The notes: a model not told the origin generated them from the sequence alone. A stretch of DNA of 64,000 nt from Aestuariibaculum suncheonense (GCF_014596935.1 NZ_JACVXC010000001.1:616783-680782); one strand, 5' to 3'. Shown: positions 1 to 9,232, numbered from the stretch's first letter. Made by a program: numbers and translations.

Positions 1-218
1 CTAATGTTGAAACTGGCAAAAAAACAGTAATCAAAACTTGGTCTCGTGCTAGTATGATTACTCCAGATTTCGTTGGTCAAACAATTGCAGTGCACAATGG
101 CCGTCAATTCGTGCCAGTATATGTTACTGAAAACATGGTAGGTCATAAATTAGGAGAATTTTCACCAACACGTTCATTCCGTGGACATGCAGGTGCTAAA
201 AACAAAGGTAAAAAGTAG
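1..218 (+). CDS. rpsS: 30S ribosomal protein S19, C-terminal part
   Basis: The window opens inside this gene. The readable frame starts at base 3 and gives 71 residues up to TAG at 216-218. The residues [19 protein letters not shown] and the basic end [11 protein letters not shown] are typical of S19, which binds the head of the small subunit near S13. It lies 6 bp before rplV, the usual S10-operon order. The N-terminus lies outside the window. Confidence 0.95.
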   Translation, partial: NVETGKKTVIKTWSRASMITPDFVGQTIAVHNGRQFVPVYVTENMVGHKLGEFSPTRSFRGHAGAKNKGKK

Positions 219-224
219 TAAGCT

Positions 225-632
225 ATGGGAAGTCGTAAAAAACAAATGGCAGACGCTATTAAGGAAGAGAAAAAGCAAGTTGCTTTTGCTAAGCTTAATA
301 ATTGTCCTACGTCACCAAGAAAAATGCGCTTAGTAGCCGATTTAGTAAGAGGTGAAAAAGTTGAGAAAGCACTAAACATATTAAAATTTAGCCAAAAAGA
401 AGCTTCAGGACGTTTAGAGAAATTGTTATTGTCTGCAATCGCAAACTGGCAATCTAAAAACGAAGATGCAAGCATCGAAGACGCTGAATTATTTGTAAAA
501 GAGATTAGAGTAGATGGTGGATCTATGTTAAAGAGATTACGTCCAGCTCCTCAAGGTCGTGCACACAGAATAAGAAAACGTTCTAACCACGTAACTATCG
601 TTGTTGGAGCTAACAATAACACACAAAGCTAA
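225..632 (+). CDS. rplV: 50S ribosomal protein L22
   Basis: 135 residues. L22 binds 23S rRNA and lines the polypeptide exit tunnel. The family core begins near residue 24 ([20 protein letters not shown]), and the tunnel-loop segment [21 protein letters not shown] is near the C-terminus. The N-terminal extension of about 22 mostly charged residues is longer than in E. coli L22 (110 aa). The ATG at 225 sits 6 bp after rpsS; an internal ATG at residue 8 is a possible alternative start. Part of the S10 operon. Confidence 0.95.
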   Translation: MGSRKKQMADAIKEEKKQVAFAKLNNCPTSPRKMRLVADLVRGEKVEKALNILKFSQKEASGRLEKLLLSAIANWQSKNEDASIEDAELFVKEIRVDGGSMLKRLRPAPQGRAHRIRKRSNHVTIVVGANNNTQS

Positions 633-641
633 GATAGAAGT

Positions 642-1364
642 ATGGGACAAAAAACAAATCCAATCGGAAATCGCTTAGGTATTATCAGAGGATGGGAATC
701 TAACTGGTACGGAGGTAATGATTATGGAGATAAGCTTGCCGAAGACGATAAAATTAGAAAATACGTTCACGCGCGTTTATCTAAAGCTAGTGTAAGTAGA
801 GTAATTATCGAGCGTACTCTAAAACTTGTAACCGTTACTATCACTACTGCTAGACCTGGTATTATTATCGGTAAAGGTGGACAAGAGGTAGACAAGTTAA
901 AAGAAGAGCTTAAGAAAATTACTGGAAAAGAAGTTCAGATTAACATCTTTGAAATTAAAAGACCTGAACTTGACGCATTTTTAGTAGGATCTAGTATTGC
1001 TCGTCAAATTGAAAACAGAATTTCATACCGTCGTGCAATCAAGATGGCTATCGCTGCTACAATGCGTATGAACGCTGAAGGAATTAAAATCGAGATTAGT
1101 GGTCGTTTAAACGGAGCTGAGATGGCACGTTCTGAGCACTACAAAGAAGGTCGTATTCCTTTATCAACCTTTAGAGCCGATATTGATTATGCTTTAGTTG
1201 AGGCACACACTACTTATGGTAGATTAGGTGTTAAAGTATGGATCATGAAAGGTGAAGTATATGGTAAAAGAGAGCTTTCTCCGCTTGTTGGATTATCTAA
1301 GAAGCAAGGAAAAGGTGGAGCGCCAGGACGTGGTGGAAATTCAAAACCTCGTCGTAGAAAGTAA
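642..1364 (+). CDS. rpsC: 30S ribosomal protein S3
   Basis: 240 residues starting [14 protein letters not shown], the standard S3 N-terminus. A type II KH RNA-binding domain is visible with its GIIIGKGG loop near residues 73-80. The S3 C-terminal domain follows, ending in a glycine-, arginine- and lysine-rich tail ([16 protein letters not shown]). S3 helps form the mRNA entry channel of the 30S subunit. It starts 9 bp after rplV. Confidence 0.97.
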   Translation: MGQKTNPIGNRLGIIRGWESNWYGGNDYGDKLAEDDKIRKYVHARLSKASVSRVIIERTLKLVTVTITTARPGIIIGKGGQEVDKLKEELKKITGKEVQINIFEIKRPELDAFLVGSSIARQIENRISYRRAIKMAIAATMRMNAEGIKIEISGRLNGAEMARSEHYKEGRIPLSTFRADIDYALVEAHTTYGRLGVKVWIMKGEVYGKRELSPLVGLSKKQGKGGAPGRGGNSKPRRRK

Positions 1365-1385
1365 TTTTTTATAAAGTAAAGAAAA

Positions 1386-1805
1386 ATGTTACAGCCTAAA
1401 AGAACAAAATTTCGTAAGCAACAAAAAGGACGTATGAAAGGTCTTTCTCAAAGAGGACACCAACTTTCAAACGGAACTTTTGGAATAAAAGCATTAGACT
1501 CTGTGTTTATCACGTCTCGTCAAATAGAAGCTGCACGTATTGCTGCTACTCGTTACATGAAGAGAGAGGGGCAACTTTGGATTAAAATATTTCCAGACAA
1601 GCCTATCACTAAAAAGCCTCTTGAGGTACGTATGGGTAAAGGTAAAGGTGCTGTAGAATATTGGGTAGCAGTAGTTAAACCAGGAAGAGTATTATTTGAA
1701 ATTGGAGGTGTGCCATTAGACGTAGCTCAAGAAGCATTACGTTTAGCAGCTCAAAAACTTCCAGTAAAAACTAAGTTTTTAATCGCTCGCGATTACGAAG
1801 CATAA
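1386..1805 (+). CDS. rplP: 50S ribosomal protein L16
   Basis: 139 residues, full length for L16, starting [19 protein letters not shown]. The conserved centre [20 protein letters not shown] and the following [20 protein letters not shown] are clear. L16 sits near the A site and is needed for a fully active large subunit. It lies 21 bp after rpsC and 13 bp before rpmC. Confidence 0.97.
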   Translation: MLQPKRTKFRKQQKGRMKGLSQRGHQLSNGTFGIKALDSVFITSRQIEAARIAATRYMKREGQLWIKIFPDKPITKKPLEVRMGKGKGAVEYWVAVVKPGRVLFEIGGVPLDVAQEALRLAAQKLPVKTKFLIARDYEA

Positions 1806-1818
1806 TTTATTTGATATT

Positions 1819-2010
1819 ATGAAACAATCAGAAATTAAAGAATTATCAGTAGCCGAGTTACAAGAGAAACTTGGTGAAACAAAAAAGAGTTATTCAGACC
1901 TAACATTAGCTCATGCAATATCTCCTTTAGAGAATCCAATTCAATTACGTTCATTAAGAAGAACCGTAGCTAGAATTGCGACAGAATTAACTAAAAGAGA
2001 ATTACAATAA
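1819..2010 (+). CDS. rpmC: 50S ribosomal protein L29
   Basis: 63 residues, a two-helix L29 protein (MKQSEIKELSVAELQEKLGE at the start; NPIQLRSLRRTVARI in the second helix). It is a small large-subunit protein near the exit tunnel, where nascent-chain factors dock. It keeps the rplP-rpmC-rpsQ order, with gaps of 13 and 12 bp. Confidence 0.95.
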   Translation: MKQSEIKELSVAELQEKLGETKKSYSDLTLAHAISPLENPIQLRSLRRTVARIATELTKRELQ

Positions 2011-2022
2011 TTCTGCTAAAAG

Positions 2023-2280
2023 ATGGAAACAAGAAATTTAAGAAAAGAACGTATAGGAGTTGTTACTAGTAACAAAATGCAGAAGTCAATTGTGGTTTCT
2101 GAAGTTAAAAAAGTAAAGCACCCTATGTATGGTAAGTTCGTGTTAAAAACTAAAAAATACGTTGCACACGACGAAACAAACGATTGTAACATTGGAGATA
2201 CTGTAAGAATCATGGAAACACGACCTTTAAGTAAATCTAAATGTTGGAGATTAGTTGAAATCATAGAAAGAGCTAAATAA
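2023..2280 (+). CDS. rpsQ: 30S ribosomal protein S17
   Basis: 85 residues with the S17 OB-fold signature: [19 protein letters not shown], then [19 protein letters not shown] and [17 protein letters not shown]17 is a primary 16S rRNA-binding protein. It ends 2 bp before the rplN start, so the two are probably translated as a pair. Confidence 0.97.
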   Translation: METRNLRKERIGVVTSNKMQKSIVVSEVKKVKHPMYGKFVLKTKKYVAHDETNDCNIGDTVRIMETRPLSKSKCWRLVEIIERAK

Positions 2281-2282
2281 TT

Positions 2283-2651
2283 ATGGTACAGCAAGAATCA
2301 AGATTAAAGGTAGCAGACAACACTGGAGCTAAAGAAGTTTTAGTAATCCGTGTTCTAGGTGGTACAAAAAGAAGATATGCTTCTGTTGGAGATAAAATCG
2401 TTGTGTCTGTAAAAGATGCTACGCCTAACGGAAACGTAAAGAAGAAAGCAGTTTCTACTGCAGTTGTTGTACGTACTGTAAAAGAAGTAAGAAGACCAGA
2501 CGGATCTTATATTAGATTCGACGATAACGCTTGTGTATTATTAAACCCAGCGGGTGAGATGAGAGGAACACGTGTATTTGGTCCTGTTGCTAGAGAGCTA
2601 CGTGATAAACAATTCATGAAAATTGTATCATTAGCACCAGAAGTGCTTTAA
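2283..2651 (+). CDS. rplN: 50S ribosomal protein L14
   Basis: 122 residues, the usual L14 length. Family segments include [19 protein letters not shown] at the start, and [15 protein letters not shown] with [10 protein letters not shown] at the end. L14 contacts S12 and 16S rRNA across the subunit interface and is the target of the silencing factor RsfS, which is also encoded in this window (27363-27734). Confidence 0.97.
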   Translation: MVQQESRLKVADNTGAKEVLVIRVLGGTKRRYASVGDKIVVSVKDATPNGNVKKKAVSTAVVVRTVKEVRRPDGSYIRFDDNACVLLNPAGEMRGTRVFGPVARELRDKQFMKIVSLAPEVL

Positions 2652-2666
2652 TACATTAAAATTAAG

Positions 2667-2978
2667 ATGACAAAGCTTAAAATAAAAACTGGAGATACTG
2701 TTAAAGTAATTGCTGGAGACCATAAAGGTTCTGAAGGTAAAGTACAAAAGGTATTAATAGAAAAGAACAAAGCGATCGTTGAGGGGGTTAACTTGGTTAA
2801 GAAACACACTAAACCAAGTGCCCAAAACCCTCAAGGTGGTATCGTTGAAAAGGAAGCTCCTATTCACATTTCAAACTTAGCATTGTTAACCGCAAAAGGT
2901 GAAACAACAAGAGTAGGTTATAGAGTAGAAGGCGATAAAAAAGTAAGATTTTCTAAAAAATCTAATGAAGTATTATAG
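2667..2978 (+). CDS. rplX: 50S ribosomal protein L24
   Basis: 103 residues. A KOW motif occupies roughly residues 5-33 ([19 protein letters not shown]), followed by the L24 core [22 protein letters not shown]24 starts large-subunit assembly on the 5' end of 23S rRNA. The gap to rplE is 2 bp. Confidence 0.97.
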   Translation: MTKLKIKTGDTVKVIAGDHKGSEGKVQKVLIEKNKAIVEGVNLVKKHTKPSAQNPQGGIVEKEAPIHISNLALLTAKGETTRVGYRVEGDKKVRFSKKSNEVL

Positions 2979-2980
2979 TT

Positions 2981-3532
2981 ATGGCATATTCACCTAGACT
3001 TAAAGAAGAGTATAAAAGCAAAATAATTGCTGCTCTTACAGAAGAATTTGGATATAATAATGTAATGCAAGTTCCAAAACTAGAAAAGATTGTAATTTCT
3101 AAAGGTGTTGGAGCTGCAGTTGCAGACAAAAAGTTAATTGACTACGCAGTAGAAGAATTAACAACTATATCTGGACAAAAAGCGGTAGCAACTTTATCTA
3201 AAAAAGACGTTGCAACTTTTAAATTACGTAAAGGGATGCCAATTGGTGCTAAAGTAACTTTACGCGGAGAGAGAATGTACGAGTTTTTAGATCGTTTAGT
3301 AACTTCTGCCTTACCTCGAGTAAGAGATTTTAACGGTATTAAAGCAACTGGATTTGACGGACGTGGGAACTACAACTTAGGAATCACTGAGCAAATCATC
3401 TTCCCAGAGATTAATATTGACAAAGTTAATAGAATCTCAGGAATGGATATTACATTTGTAACATCAGCTGAAACCGATAAGGAAGCAAAATCATTATTAA
3501 CCGAATTAGGATTACCTTTTAAAAAGAACTAA
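2981..3532 (+). CDS. rplE: 50S ribosomal protein L5
   Basis: 183 residues. L5 features include [20 protein letters not shown] near the N-terminus, [16 protein letters not shown] in the middle, and [18 protein letters not shown] toward the C-terminus. L5 binds 5S rRNA together with L18. Only 3 bp separate it from rpsN. Confidence 0.97.
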   Translation: MAYSPRLKEEYKSKIIAALTEEFGYNNVMQVPKLEKIVISKGVGAAVADKKLIDYAVEELTTISGQKAVATLSKKDVATFKLRKGMPIGAKVTLRGERMYEFLDRLVTSALPRVRDFNGIKATGFDGRGNYNLGITEQIIFPEINIDKVNRISGMDITFVTSAETDKEAKSLLTELGLPFKKN

Positions 3533-3535
3533 GTT

Positions 3536-3805
3536 ATGGCTAAAGAATCAATGAAAGCCCGCGAGGTAAAAAGAGCAAAAACTGTAGCTAAATATGCTGA
3601 GAAACGTAAAGCTTTAAAAGAAGCTGGAGATTACGAAGCATTACAAAAGTTACCTAAAAATGCTTCTCCAGTTCGTCAGCATAATAGATGTAAATTAACA
3701 GGAAGACCTAGAGGTTATATGAGAACTTTCGGTATCTCACGTGTAACATTTAGAGAAATGGCTAACCAAGGTCTTATCCCTGGTGTTAAAAAAGCAAGTT
3801 GGTAA
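3536..3805 (+). CDS. rpsN: 30S ribosomal protein S14, zinc-free type
   Basis: 89 residues ending [21 protein letters not shown], the S14 C-terminus. The chain has a single cysteine (in [18 protein letters not shown]). The two CxxC pairs of short zinc-binding S14 are absent, and the long N-terminal part is the zinc-independent version. It is followed by 72 bp of non-coding sequence containing a hairpin, the first sizeable gap in the spc operon. Confidence 0.96.
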   Translation: MAKESMKAREVKRAKTVAKYAEKRKALKEAGDYEALQKLPKNASPVRQHNRCKLTGRPRGYMRTFGISRVTFREMANQGLIPGVKKASW

Positions 3806-3830
3806 TATTATTTTAAATAATCAGATTTAA

Positions 3831-3855
3831 GGTTCGGCTGCCAACGCCGAAAACC
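3831..3855 (+). promoter_or_regulatory. Hairpin in the leader of rpsH
   Basis: GGTTCGGC (3831-3838) can pair with GCCG (3846-3849) and AACC (3852-3855), leaving a two-base AA bulge and a 7-base loop. It lies in the 72-bp gap before rpsH, within an operon whose other gaps are mostly under 20 bp. No U-run follows, so it is not an obvious terminator. A role as a ribosomal-protein binding site is possible but not shown. Confidence 0.45.
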
Positions 3856-3877
3856 GAAATCACAAAATCAATTCATT

Positions 3878-4276
3878 ATGTACACAGATCCAATAGCGGA
3901 TTTTTTGACAAGAATTAGAAATGCAGTACGTGCTAACCACAGAGTGGTTGAAATACCTGCGTCTAATTTAAAGAAAGACATCACTAAAATATTATTCGAG
4001 CAAGGATATATTTTAAGTTACAAGTTTGATGATTCTACAGTACAAGGAACTATTAAAATAGCTCTTAAGTACAATAAAGAAACTAAAGAGCCTGTAATCA
4101 AGAAGATTGAAAGAGTAAGTAAACCAGGTTTACGTAAGTATGCAAGTTCGAAAGAACTTCCTAGAGTTCTTAACGGTCTTGGTATTGCCATCGTTTCTAC
4201 TTCTCACGGAGTAATGACAGGTAAACAAGCCAAAAGAGACAATGTAGGTGGTGAAGTTTTATGTTACGTTTACTAA
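3878..4276 (+). CDS. rpsH: 30S ribosomal protein S8
   Basis: 132 residues with the S8 N-terminus (DPIADFLTRIRNAVRANH) and C-terminal signature (GLGIAIVSTSHGVMTGKQA). S8 binds helix 21 of 16S rRNA and, in E. coli, represses the spc operon by binding its mRNA near rplE. Here a hairpin-bearing leader lies directly upstream instead. Confidence 0.97.
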   Translation: MYTDPIADFLTRIRNAVRANHRVVEIPASNLKKDITKILFEQGYILSYKFDDSTVQGTIKIALKYNKETKEPVIKKIERVSKPGLRKYASSKELPRVLNGLGIAIVSTSHGVMTGKQAKRDNVGGEVLCYVY

Positions 4277-4287
4277 AAATATAAGAT

Positions 4288-4830
4288 ATGTCAAGAATAG
4301 GTAATAACCCAGTAGTAATTCCAAACGGAGTTACAGTTGATGTAAAAGACAACTTAATTACAGTAAAAGGAAAATTAGGTGAGTTAACTCAACCTTTCGA
4401 ATCTGTAGAAATTAAAGTTGAAGATGCTAATGTTTTAGTAACACGTTCTTCTGATACTAAAGACCAAAAAGCTAAGCACGGTCTTTACAGAGCTTTAGTA
4501 AACAACATGATAAAAGGTGTTTCTGAAGGTTGGACGAAAGAATTAGAATTAGTTGGTGTAGGTTACAGAGCTAGCAACCAAGGAAACAAACTTGAGTTAG
4601 CTTTAGGTTTTTCTCATAATATTGTATTAGATTTAGCTGCTGAAGTTAAAGTTGAAACAGTATCTGAAAAAGGTAAAAACCCAATTGTAAAACTAACATC
4701 TCATGACAAACAACTTGTTGGACAAGTAGCTGCGAAAATTCGCGGATTTAGAAGACCAGAGCCATACAAAGGTAAAGGTATTAAGTTTGTTGGTGAAGTT
4801 TTAAGAAGAAAAGCAGGTAAATCAGCTTAA
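4288..4830 (+). CDS. rplF: 50S ribosomal protein L6
   Basis: 180 residues starting MSRIGNNPVVIPNGV. The two-fold L6 repeat ends with the family signature PEPYKGKGIKFVGEVLRRKAG (split here between residues 155 and 177). L6 binds near the factor-binding site of the large subunit. It follows rpsH by 11 bp. Confidence 0.96.
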   Translation: MSRIGNNPVVIPNGVTVDVKDNLITVKGKLGELTQPFESVEIKVEDANVLVTRSSDTKDQKAKHGLYRALVNNMIKGVSEGWTKELELVGVGYRASNQGNKLELALGFSHNIVLDLAAEVKVETVSEKGKNPIVKLTSHDKQLVGQVAAKIRGFRRPEPYKGKGIKFVGEVLRRKAGKSA

Positions 4831-4840
4831 TAAGTAAGTT

Positions 4841-5197
4841 ATGGCATTGACAAAATACGAAAGAAGAATAAGAATTAAAAGCAGAATTCGTAAGATTGTT
4901 TCTGGAACAGAAGCAAGACCAAGATTAACTGTTTTTAGAAGTAATAAAGAAATTTATGCTCAAATTGTAGATGACGTAACTGGTAAAACTATCAGTGCTG
5001 CATCTTCAAGAGACAAAGAGATTAGTTCTGTGAAAACTACTAAAATAGAATTAGCTAAGTTAGTAGGTAAAACAGTTGCTGAGAAAGCTATGAAAGCTGG
5101 TGTAGAGACTATCGCTTTTGATAGAGGTGGATATTTATACCATGGTAGAGTAAAATCGTTAGCTGAAGGAGCTAGAGAAGCAGGACTTAAATTCTAA
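4841..5197 (+). CDS. rplR: 50S ribosomal protein L18
   Basis: 118 residues with [20 protein letters not shown] near the start and [20 protein letters not shown] at the end, both characteristic of L18. It binds 5S rRNA with L5. The gap to rpsE is 5 bp. Confidence 0.97.
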   Translation: MALTKYERRIRIKSRIRKIVSGTEARPRLTVFRSNKEIYAQIVDDVTGKTISAASSRDKEISSVKTTKIELAKLVGKTVAEKAMKAGVETIAFDRGGYLYHGRVKSLAEGAREAGLKF

Positions 5198-5202
5198 AAA
5201 TT

Positions 5203-5727
5203 ATGTTTCAAAAATATAAAAGCGCAGAGTTAGTAAAACCAGGTGGATTAGATCTTAAAGATCGTTTAGTTGGTGTACAAAGAGTTACCAAAGTAACAAA
5301 AGGAGGTAGAGCATTCGGTTTTTCAGCAATCGTAGTTGTAGGTGATGAGCACGGGGTTGTAGGTCAAGGTTTAGGGAAATCTAAAGACGTAGCAACGGCA
5401 ATCGCTAAAGCTGTAGAAGATGCTAAGAAAAACTTAGTGAGAATTCCATTAAAAGGAAAAACATTACCTCACGAGCAAAAAGGTAAATTCGGAGGAGCTA
5501 GAGTAAACATTATGCCTGCGGCAGAAGGTACCGGTGTAATTGCTGGTGGTGCTGTAAGAACAGTGCTTGAAGCAGTTGGTGTACACGATGTATTATCTAA
5601 ATCTCAAGGATCATCTAACCCTCATAACGTAGTAAAAGCAACTTTTGATGCTTTATTACAGTTAAGAGATGCTAACACGATTGCTAGAGATAGAGGTATT
5701 TCACTTGAACAAGTTTTTAAAGCTTAA
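5203..5727 (+). CDS. rpsE: 30S ribosomal protein S5
   Basis: 174 residues. The N-terminal double-stranded RNA-binding domain contains [20 protein letters not shown]. The C-terminal fold contains [21 protein letters not shown]5 helps maintain decoding accuracy and mRNA unwinding. The frame begins [15 protein letters not shown]. The gap to rpmD is 12 bp. Confidence 0.97.
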   Translation: MFQKYKSAELVKPGGLDLKDRLVGVQRVTKVTKGGRAFGFSAIVVVGDEHGVVGQGLGKSKDVATAIAKAVEDAKKNLVRIPLKGKTLPHEQKGKFGGARVNIMPAAEGTGVIAGGAVRTVLEAVGVHDVLSKSQGSSNPHNVVKATFDALLQLRDANTIARDRGISLEQVFKA

Positions 5728-5739
5728 AAATTTAAAGAG

Positions 5740-5919
5740 ATGGCAAAAATTAAAGTTACAAAAGTTAAAAGCGCTATTAACAAGCCGCTTAGACAAAAAA
5801 GAGTACTTGAGTCTCTTGGATTAAGAAAGATTGGTCAAGTAGTAGAGCATGAAACCACGCCAAATATTCTTGGTATGGTTGCTAAAGTTTCACATTTAGT
5901 TTCTGTAGAAGAAGCTTAA
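5740..5919 (+). CDS. rpmD: 50S ribosomal protein L30
   Basis: A 59-residue open frame from ATG at 5740 to TAA at 5917-5919. The protein starts MAKIKVTKVKSAINKPLRQK and continues with TLESLGL-like residues (VLESLGLRKIGQVVEH) and TPNILGMVAKVSHLV, which is L30. It lies between rpsE and rplO, the expected place, with gaps of 12 and 15 bp. Confidence 0.95.
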   Translation: MAKIKVTKVKSAINKPLRQKRVLESLGLRKIGQVVEHETTPNILGMVAKVSHLVSVEEA

Positions 5920-5934
5920 AAATATAAACTGAAA

Positions 5935-6387
5935 ATGGATTTAAGTAATTTAAAACCTGCAGAAGGTTCAGTAAAAAACCAAGGGAAAAGAGTAGGTCGC
6001 GGACAAGGTTCTGGTAAAGGTGGTACTGCTACACGTGGTCACAAAGGAGCTAAGTCACGTTCTGGATACTCTAAGAAAGTAGGATTTGAAGGAGGGCAAA
6101 TGCCAATTCAAAGACGTGTTCCTAAGTTTGGTTTTACTAATATTAACCGCGTAGAATATCAAGGTATTAACTTAGATACTTTACAACAGTTAGTAGATGA
6201 TAACAAAGTTACAGACACAGTAGATTTTGAAACTTTATTCACTAACCGTTTAGCTGGAAAAAATGATCTAGTTAAAATTTTAGGTAGAGGAGAGTTAAAA
6301 GCGAAATTAAAAGTATCTGCACATAAATTTACTGCTTCAGCAAAGGCTGCTATCGAAGCTGCAGGAGGTGAAGTTGTAACATTATAA
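5935..6387 (+). CDS. rplO: 50S ribosomal protein L15
   Basis: 150 residues. The N-terminal half is the extended glycine- and lysine-rich arm (GKRVGRGQGSGKGGTATRGH). The C-terminal globular part ends VSAHKFTASAKAAIEAAGGE. L15 is a late-assembly large-subunit protein. It precedes secY by 15 bp. Confidence 0.96.
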   Translation: MDLSNLKPAEGSVKNQGKRVGRGQGSGKGGTATRGHKGAKSRSGYSKKVGFEGGQMPIQRRVPKFGFTNINRVEYQGINLDTLQQLVDDNKVTDTVDFETLFTNRLAGKNDLVKILGRGELKAKLKVSAHKFTASAKAAIEAAGGEVVTL

Positions 6388-6402
6388 GACCTTATTACAA
6401 GT

Positions 6403-7746
6403 ATGAAGTTTATAGAATCGTTAAAGAATGTTTGGAAAATAGAAGAACTAAGAAACAGAATTACAGTTACACTTGGTTTGTTATTAGTTTATCGTTTTGG
6501 TGCTCAAGTTGTACTTCCGGGTATTGATGCCGCTCAATTGGAAGGATTGAGTGACAGTACAGACGGAGGTTTATTAGGCTTACTTAATGCCTTTACAGGA
6601 GGTGCATTTGCAAATGCTTCAGTATTTGCTTTGGGTATCATGCCATACATTTCTGCTTCTATTGTGGTTCAGTTAATGGGAATTGCTATTCCTTATTTAC
6701 AGAAATTACAAAAAGAAGGCGCAAGTGGTCAAAAGAAAATTAATCAAATTACACGTTGGTTAACTATTGCTATATGTTTATTACAGGCTCCAGGTTATCT
6801 GGCAAGTTTACCGGCATTAGGGATTCCTACAAGTGCATTTTTATTAGGTACAGGACCATTATTCTATTTCTCATCAGTTTCTATCTTAGTAACCGGGTGT
6901 ATCTTTGCGATGTGGTTAGGAGAAAAAATTACAGATAAAGGTATAGGCAATGGTATTTCATTATTAATTATGGTGGGTATCATTGCTCGTCTACCAGCAT
7001 CGTTTCTTCAAAACGCAGCGACTAGATTAGAAGGAAATAACGTGATGTTAATTCTTTTCGAACTAGTTATTTGGTTCGCAATTATCTTAGGTGCTATCAT
7101 GCTTGTTATGGCTGTTAGAAAAATAGCTGTAGAATATGCAAGAAGAACAGCAAGCGGTGGCTACGAAAAAAGCGCTGTAGGGTCTAGACAGTATATTCCA
7201 TTAAAGCTTAACGCTTCTGGAGTAATGCCTATCATATTTGCACAAGCAATCATGTTTGTTCCTAGTTTAATTGGTGGATCTTCTTTCTTGAAAGAAACTG
7301 CTACAGGAATATGGTTACAAACAAACTTTGCAGATATATTTGGATTGTGGTACAACGTTGTGTTTGCTTTATTAATCATAGTATTCACATACTTTTATAC
7401 GGCAATTACAGTACCTACAAACAAAATGGCTGACGATTTAAAACGCAGTGGAGGTTTTATTCCAGGTATTCGTCCTGGTTCAGAAACCTCAGAATATCTA
7501 GATAAGATTATGTCTCAAATTACCTTACCAGGTTCATTATTCTTAGCACTTATAGCTATATTTCCAGCTTTCATTGTTAAGTTAATGGGTGTACAGCAAG
7601 GTTGGGCATTATTCTTTGGTGGTACCTCGCTAATCATTTTAGTTGGTGTTGCTATAGATACTATGCAACAGGTAAACTCTTACTTGTTAAATAGACATTA
7701 TGATGGCTTGATGAAAACAGGTAAAAATAGAAAAGCAGTAGCTTAA
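6403..7746 (+). CDS. secY: Protein translocase channel subunit SecY
   Basis: 447 residues, the full SecY length, with about ten hydrophobic segments. Family motifs include [15 protein letters not shown] (near residue 80), the plug and lateral-gate region after it, and YYTAITV-like [20 protein letters not shown] with [13 protein letters not shown] toward the C-terminus. SecY forms the inner-membrane protein-conducting channel with SecE and SecG. No adk or map gene separates it from infA. Confidence 0.97.
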   Translation: MKFIESLKNVWKIEELRNRITVTLGLLLVYRFGAQVVLPGIDAAQLEGLSDSTDGGLLGLLNAFTGGAFANASVFALGIMPYISASIVVQLMGIAIPYLQKLQKEGASGQKKINQITRWLTIAICLLQAPGYLASLPALGIPTSAFLLGTGPLFYFSSVSILVTGCIFAMWLGEKITDKGIGNGISLLIMVGIIARLPASFLQNAATRLEGNNVMLILFELVIWFAIILGAIMLVMAVRKIAVEYARRTASGGYEKSAVGSRQYIPLKLNASGVMPIIFAQAIMFVPSLIGGSSFLKETATGIWLQTNFADIFGLWYNVVFALLIIVFTYFYTAITVPTNKMADDLKRSGGFIPGIRPGSETSEYLDKIMSQITLPGSLFLALIAIFPAFIVKLMGVQQGWALFFGGTSLIILVGVAIDTMQQVNSYLLNRHYDGLMKTGKNRKAVA

Positions 7747-7756
7747 ATATTATACT

Positions 7757-7972
7757 ATGGCAAAACAGGCAGCAATAGAACAAGACGGAACAATTATTGA
7801 AGCATTATCAAATGCCATGTTCCGTGTTGAATTAGAAAATGGTCACATTGTGACAGCACATATCTCTGGTAAAATGCGTATGCACTACATTAAACTTTTA
7901 CCGGGAGATAAAGTAAAATTAGAAATGAGTCCTTACGATTTATCTAAGGCTCGCATAACTTATAGATACTAA
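7757..7972 (+). CDS. infA: Translation initiation factor IF-1
   Basis: 71 residues, a single OB-fold ([20 protein letters not shown], then [20 protein letters not shown]). IF-1 binds the A site of the 30S subunit during initiation. It lies between secY and rpmJ with 10-bp gaps. Confidence 0.96.
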   Translation: MAKQAAIEQDGTIIEALSNAMFRVELENGHIVTAHISGKMRMHYIKLLPGDKVKLEMSPYDLSKARITYRY

Positions 7973-7982
7973 TACGAATACG

Positions 7983-8099
7983 ATGAAAGTTAGAGCATCC
8001 GTTAAAAAAAGAAGTGCAGATTGTAAAATCGTGCGTAGAAAAGGTAGACTTTACGTGATAAACAAAAAGAATCCTAGATTTAAACAAAGACAAGGTTAA
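7983..8099 (+). CDS. rpmJ: 50S ribosomal protein L36, zinc-free type
   Basis: A 38-residue frame from ATG at 7983 to TAA at 8097-8099, starting [20 protein letters not shown] and ending NPRFKQRQG. Zinc-binding L36 has three cysteines and one histidine. Here only the second cysteine (in SADCK) remains; the histidine position is Phe and the third cysteine position is not Cys. It is therefore the zinc-independent form. Confidence 0.95.
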   Translation: MKVRASVKKRSADCKIVRRKGRLYVINKKNPRFKQRQG

Positions 8100-8120
8100 A
8101 TTGTACATGAGTTATTAGGG

Positions 8121-8203
8121 CTTAGAAGTTAGATGAGAATCTGTTTGAAATAGAAATGTTTAGGATTCTAACAACTAAAAACTAGCAACTAGAAACTAAA
8201 AAC
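8121..8203 (+). repeat. Leader repeat, copy 1 (before rpsM)
   Basis: This leader closely matches 8600-8676 before rpsK. Shared segments include GTTAGATGA, AATCTGTTTGAAAT, TAGGATTCTA and an end rich in ACTA units (CAACTAGAAACTAAAA). AGAATC (8136-8141) can pair with GATTCT (8164-8169), giving a hairpin kept in both copies. No ORF is present. Confidence 0.7.
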
Positions 8204-8206
8204 AAT

Positions 8207-8581
8207 ATGGCAAGAATTGCAGGTGTAGACATACCAAAAAACAAAAGAGGAGTTATCTCTTTAACTTATATCTACGGAATAGGTAGAAGTAGAGCAAAAG
8301 AAATATTAGCTCAAGCTAATGTTGACGAAAGTATTAAAGTTCAAGATTGGAACGACGACCAAATCGCTGGTATTCGTGAAGCTGTTGGATCTTTTACTAT
8401 CGAAGGTGAATTACGTTCTGAGATTCAATTAAACATTAAACGTTTAATGGATATCGGTTGTAATAGAGGAATTCGTCACAGAGCTGGACTTCCATTAAGA
8501 GGTCAACGTACTAAGAATAACTCTAGAACAAGAAAAGGTAGAAGAAAAACTGTTGCTAACAAGAAAAAAGCAACTAAATAA
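8207..8581 (+). CDS. rpsM: 30S ribosomal protein S13
   Basis: 124 residues starting [20 protein letters not shown] helix-hairpin region follows ([15 protein letters not shown]), and the basic tail contains [21 protein letters not shown]13 contacts the P-site tRNA and bridges to L5. It opens the alpha-operon group and is preceded by a 107-bp leader with a repeat and hairpin. Confidence 0.97.
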   Translation: MARIAGVDIPKNKRGVISLTYIYGIGRSRAKEILAQANVDESIKVQDWNDDQIAGIREAVGSFTIEGELRSEIQLNIKRLMDIGCNRGIRHRAGLPLRGQRTKNNSRTRKGRRKTVANKKKATK

Positions 8582-8599
8582 TTAAAGTCAAGTTAGTAT

Positions 8600-8676
8600 T
8601 TAGCTGTTAGATGAATCTGTTTGAAATGTAAAAGTCTAGGATTCTATCACTAACAACTAACAACTAGAAACTAAAA
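8600..8676 (+). repeat. Leader repeat, copy 2 (before rpsK)
   Basis: Second copy of the leader at 8121-8203. It has the same order of elements: TTAGATGA, AATCTGTTTGAAAT, CTAGGATTCTA, then ACTAACAACTAACAACTAGA. The GAATC/GATTC stem is retained although the loop differs. It sits in the 99-bp gap between rpsM and rpsK. Confidence 0.7.
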
Positions 8677-8680
8677 TAAT

Positions 8681-9073
8681 ATGGCAAAATCAAATACAAA
8701 GACTACTAAAAAGCGTAAAGTTATAGTAGATTCTGTTGGTGAAGCACACGTTACGGCTTCTTTCAACAACATTATCATCTCATTAACAAACAAAAAAGGT
8801 GACGTAATTTCTTGGTCATCTGCAGGTAAAATGGGATTCCGTGGTTCTAAGAAAAACACGCCGTATGCAGCTCAATTAGCTGCTGAGGACGCTGCTGCTG
8901 TAGCATCTGAGGCTGGTTTAAAGAAAGTAAAAGTATATGTTAAAGGTCCAGGAAACGGTAGAGAATCTGCTATCCGTTCTATCCATAATGCAGGTATCGA
9001 AGTGACAGAAATCATCGATGTTACTCCACTACCACACAATGGATGTAGACCTCCAAAACGTAGAAGAGTATAA
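8681..9073 (+). CDS. rpsK: 30S ribosomal protein S11
   Basis: 130 residues. S11 features are [17 protein letters not shown] near residue 18, [20 protein letters not shown] in the middle, and the end [18 protein letters not shown]11 binds the platform of the 30S subunit near the E site. It is followed by a terminator. Confidence 0.97.
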   Translation: MAKSNTKTTKKRKVIVDSVGEAHVTASFNNIIISLTNKKGDVISWSSAGKMGFRGSKKNTPYAAQLAAEDAAAVASEAGLKKVKVYVKGPGNGRESAIRSIHNAGIEVTEIIDVTPLPHNGCRPPKRRRV

Positions 9074-9100
9074 TTAATACTCAAAATATTTTATAAAGAA

Positions 9101-9141
9101 ATTAATATCAGCTTCATATACAGCTGGTATTAATTTTTTTT
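9101..9141 (+). terminator. Terminator after rpsK
   Basis: ATTAATATCAGCT (9101-9113) pairs with AGCTGGTATTAAT (9122-9134) around a short loop, followed by a run of eight T. It lies between rpsK and the promoter of rpsD, so transcription of the alpha operon is probably split or partly attenuated here. Confidence 0.75.
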
Positions 9142-9142
9142 A

Positions 9143-9150
9143 TATATTTG
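9143..9150 (+). promoter_or_regulatory. Promoter -7 element of rpsD-rpoA-rplQ
   Basis: TATATTTG matches the TAnnTTTG -7 element of the Bacteroidota housekeeping sigma factor. It lies directly after a terminator and about 95 bp before rpsD. I see no clear TTG -33 element at the usual distance. Confidence 0.65.
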
Positions 9151-9176
9151 CAAACCGAAAAAAATCAAGTATTAAC

Positions 9177-9232
9177 GAGAGGTTAACGATTATCGGAGGA
9201 TAAGATTTAGACCTTAATCCATAATCACTCTC
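9177..9232 (+). promoter_or_regulatory. Structured mRNA leader of rpsD
   Basis: Nested complementary segments fold this leader into one long hairpin. GAGAG (9177-9181) pairs with CTCTC (9228-9232), GATTAT (9188-9193) with ATAATC (9221-9226), and GGATAAG (9198-9204) with CTTAATCC (9213-9220). The hairpin ends 14 bp before the rpsD start. S4 is a known autoregulator of its operon in other bacteria, so a binding site for S4 is a reasonable guess, not shown here. Confidence 0.6.

Noticed and set aside
143-475. 110-residue - strand frame over rpsS and rplV
   Set aside because: It is antisense to two clear ribosomal protein genes and resembles no family.
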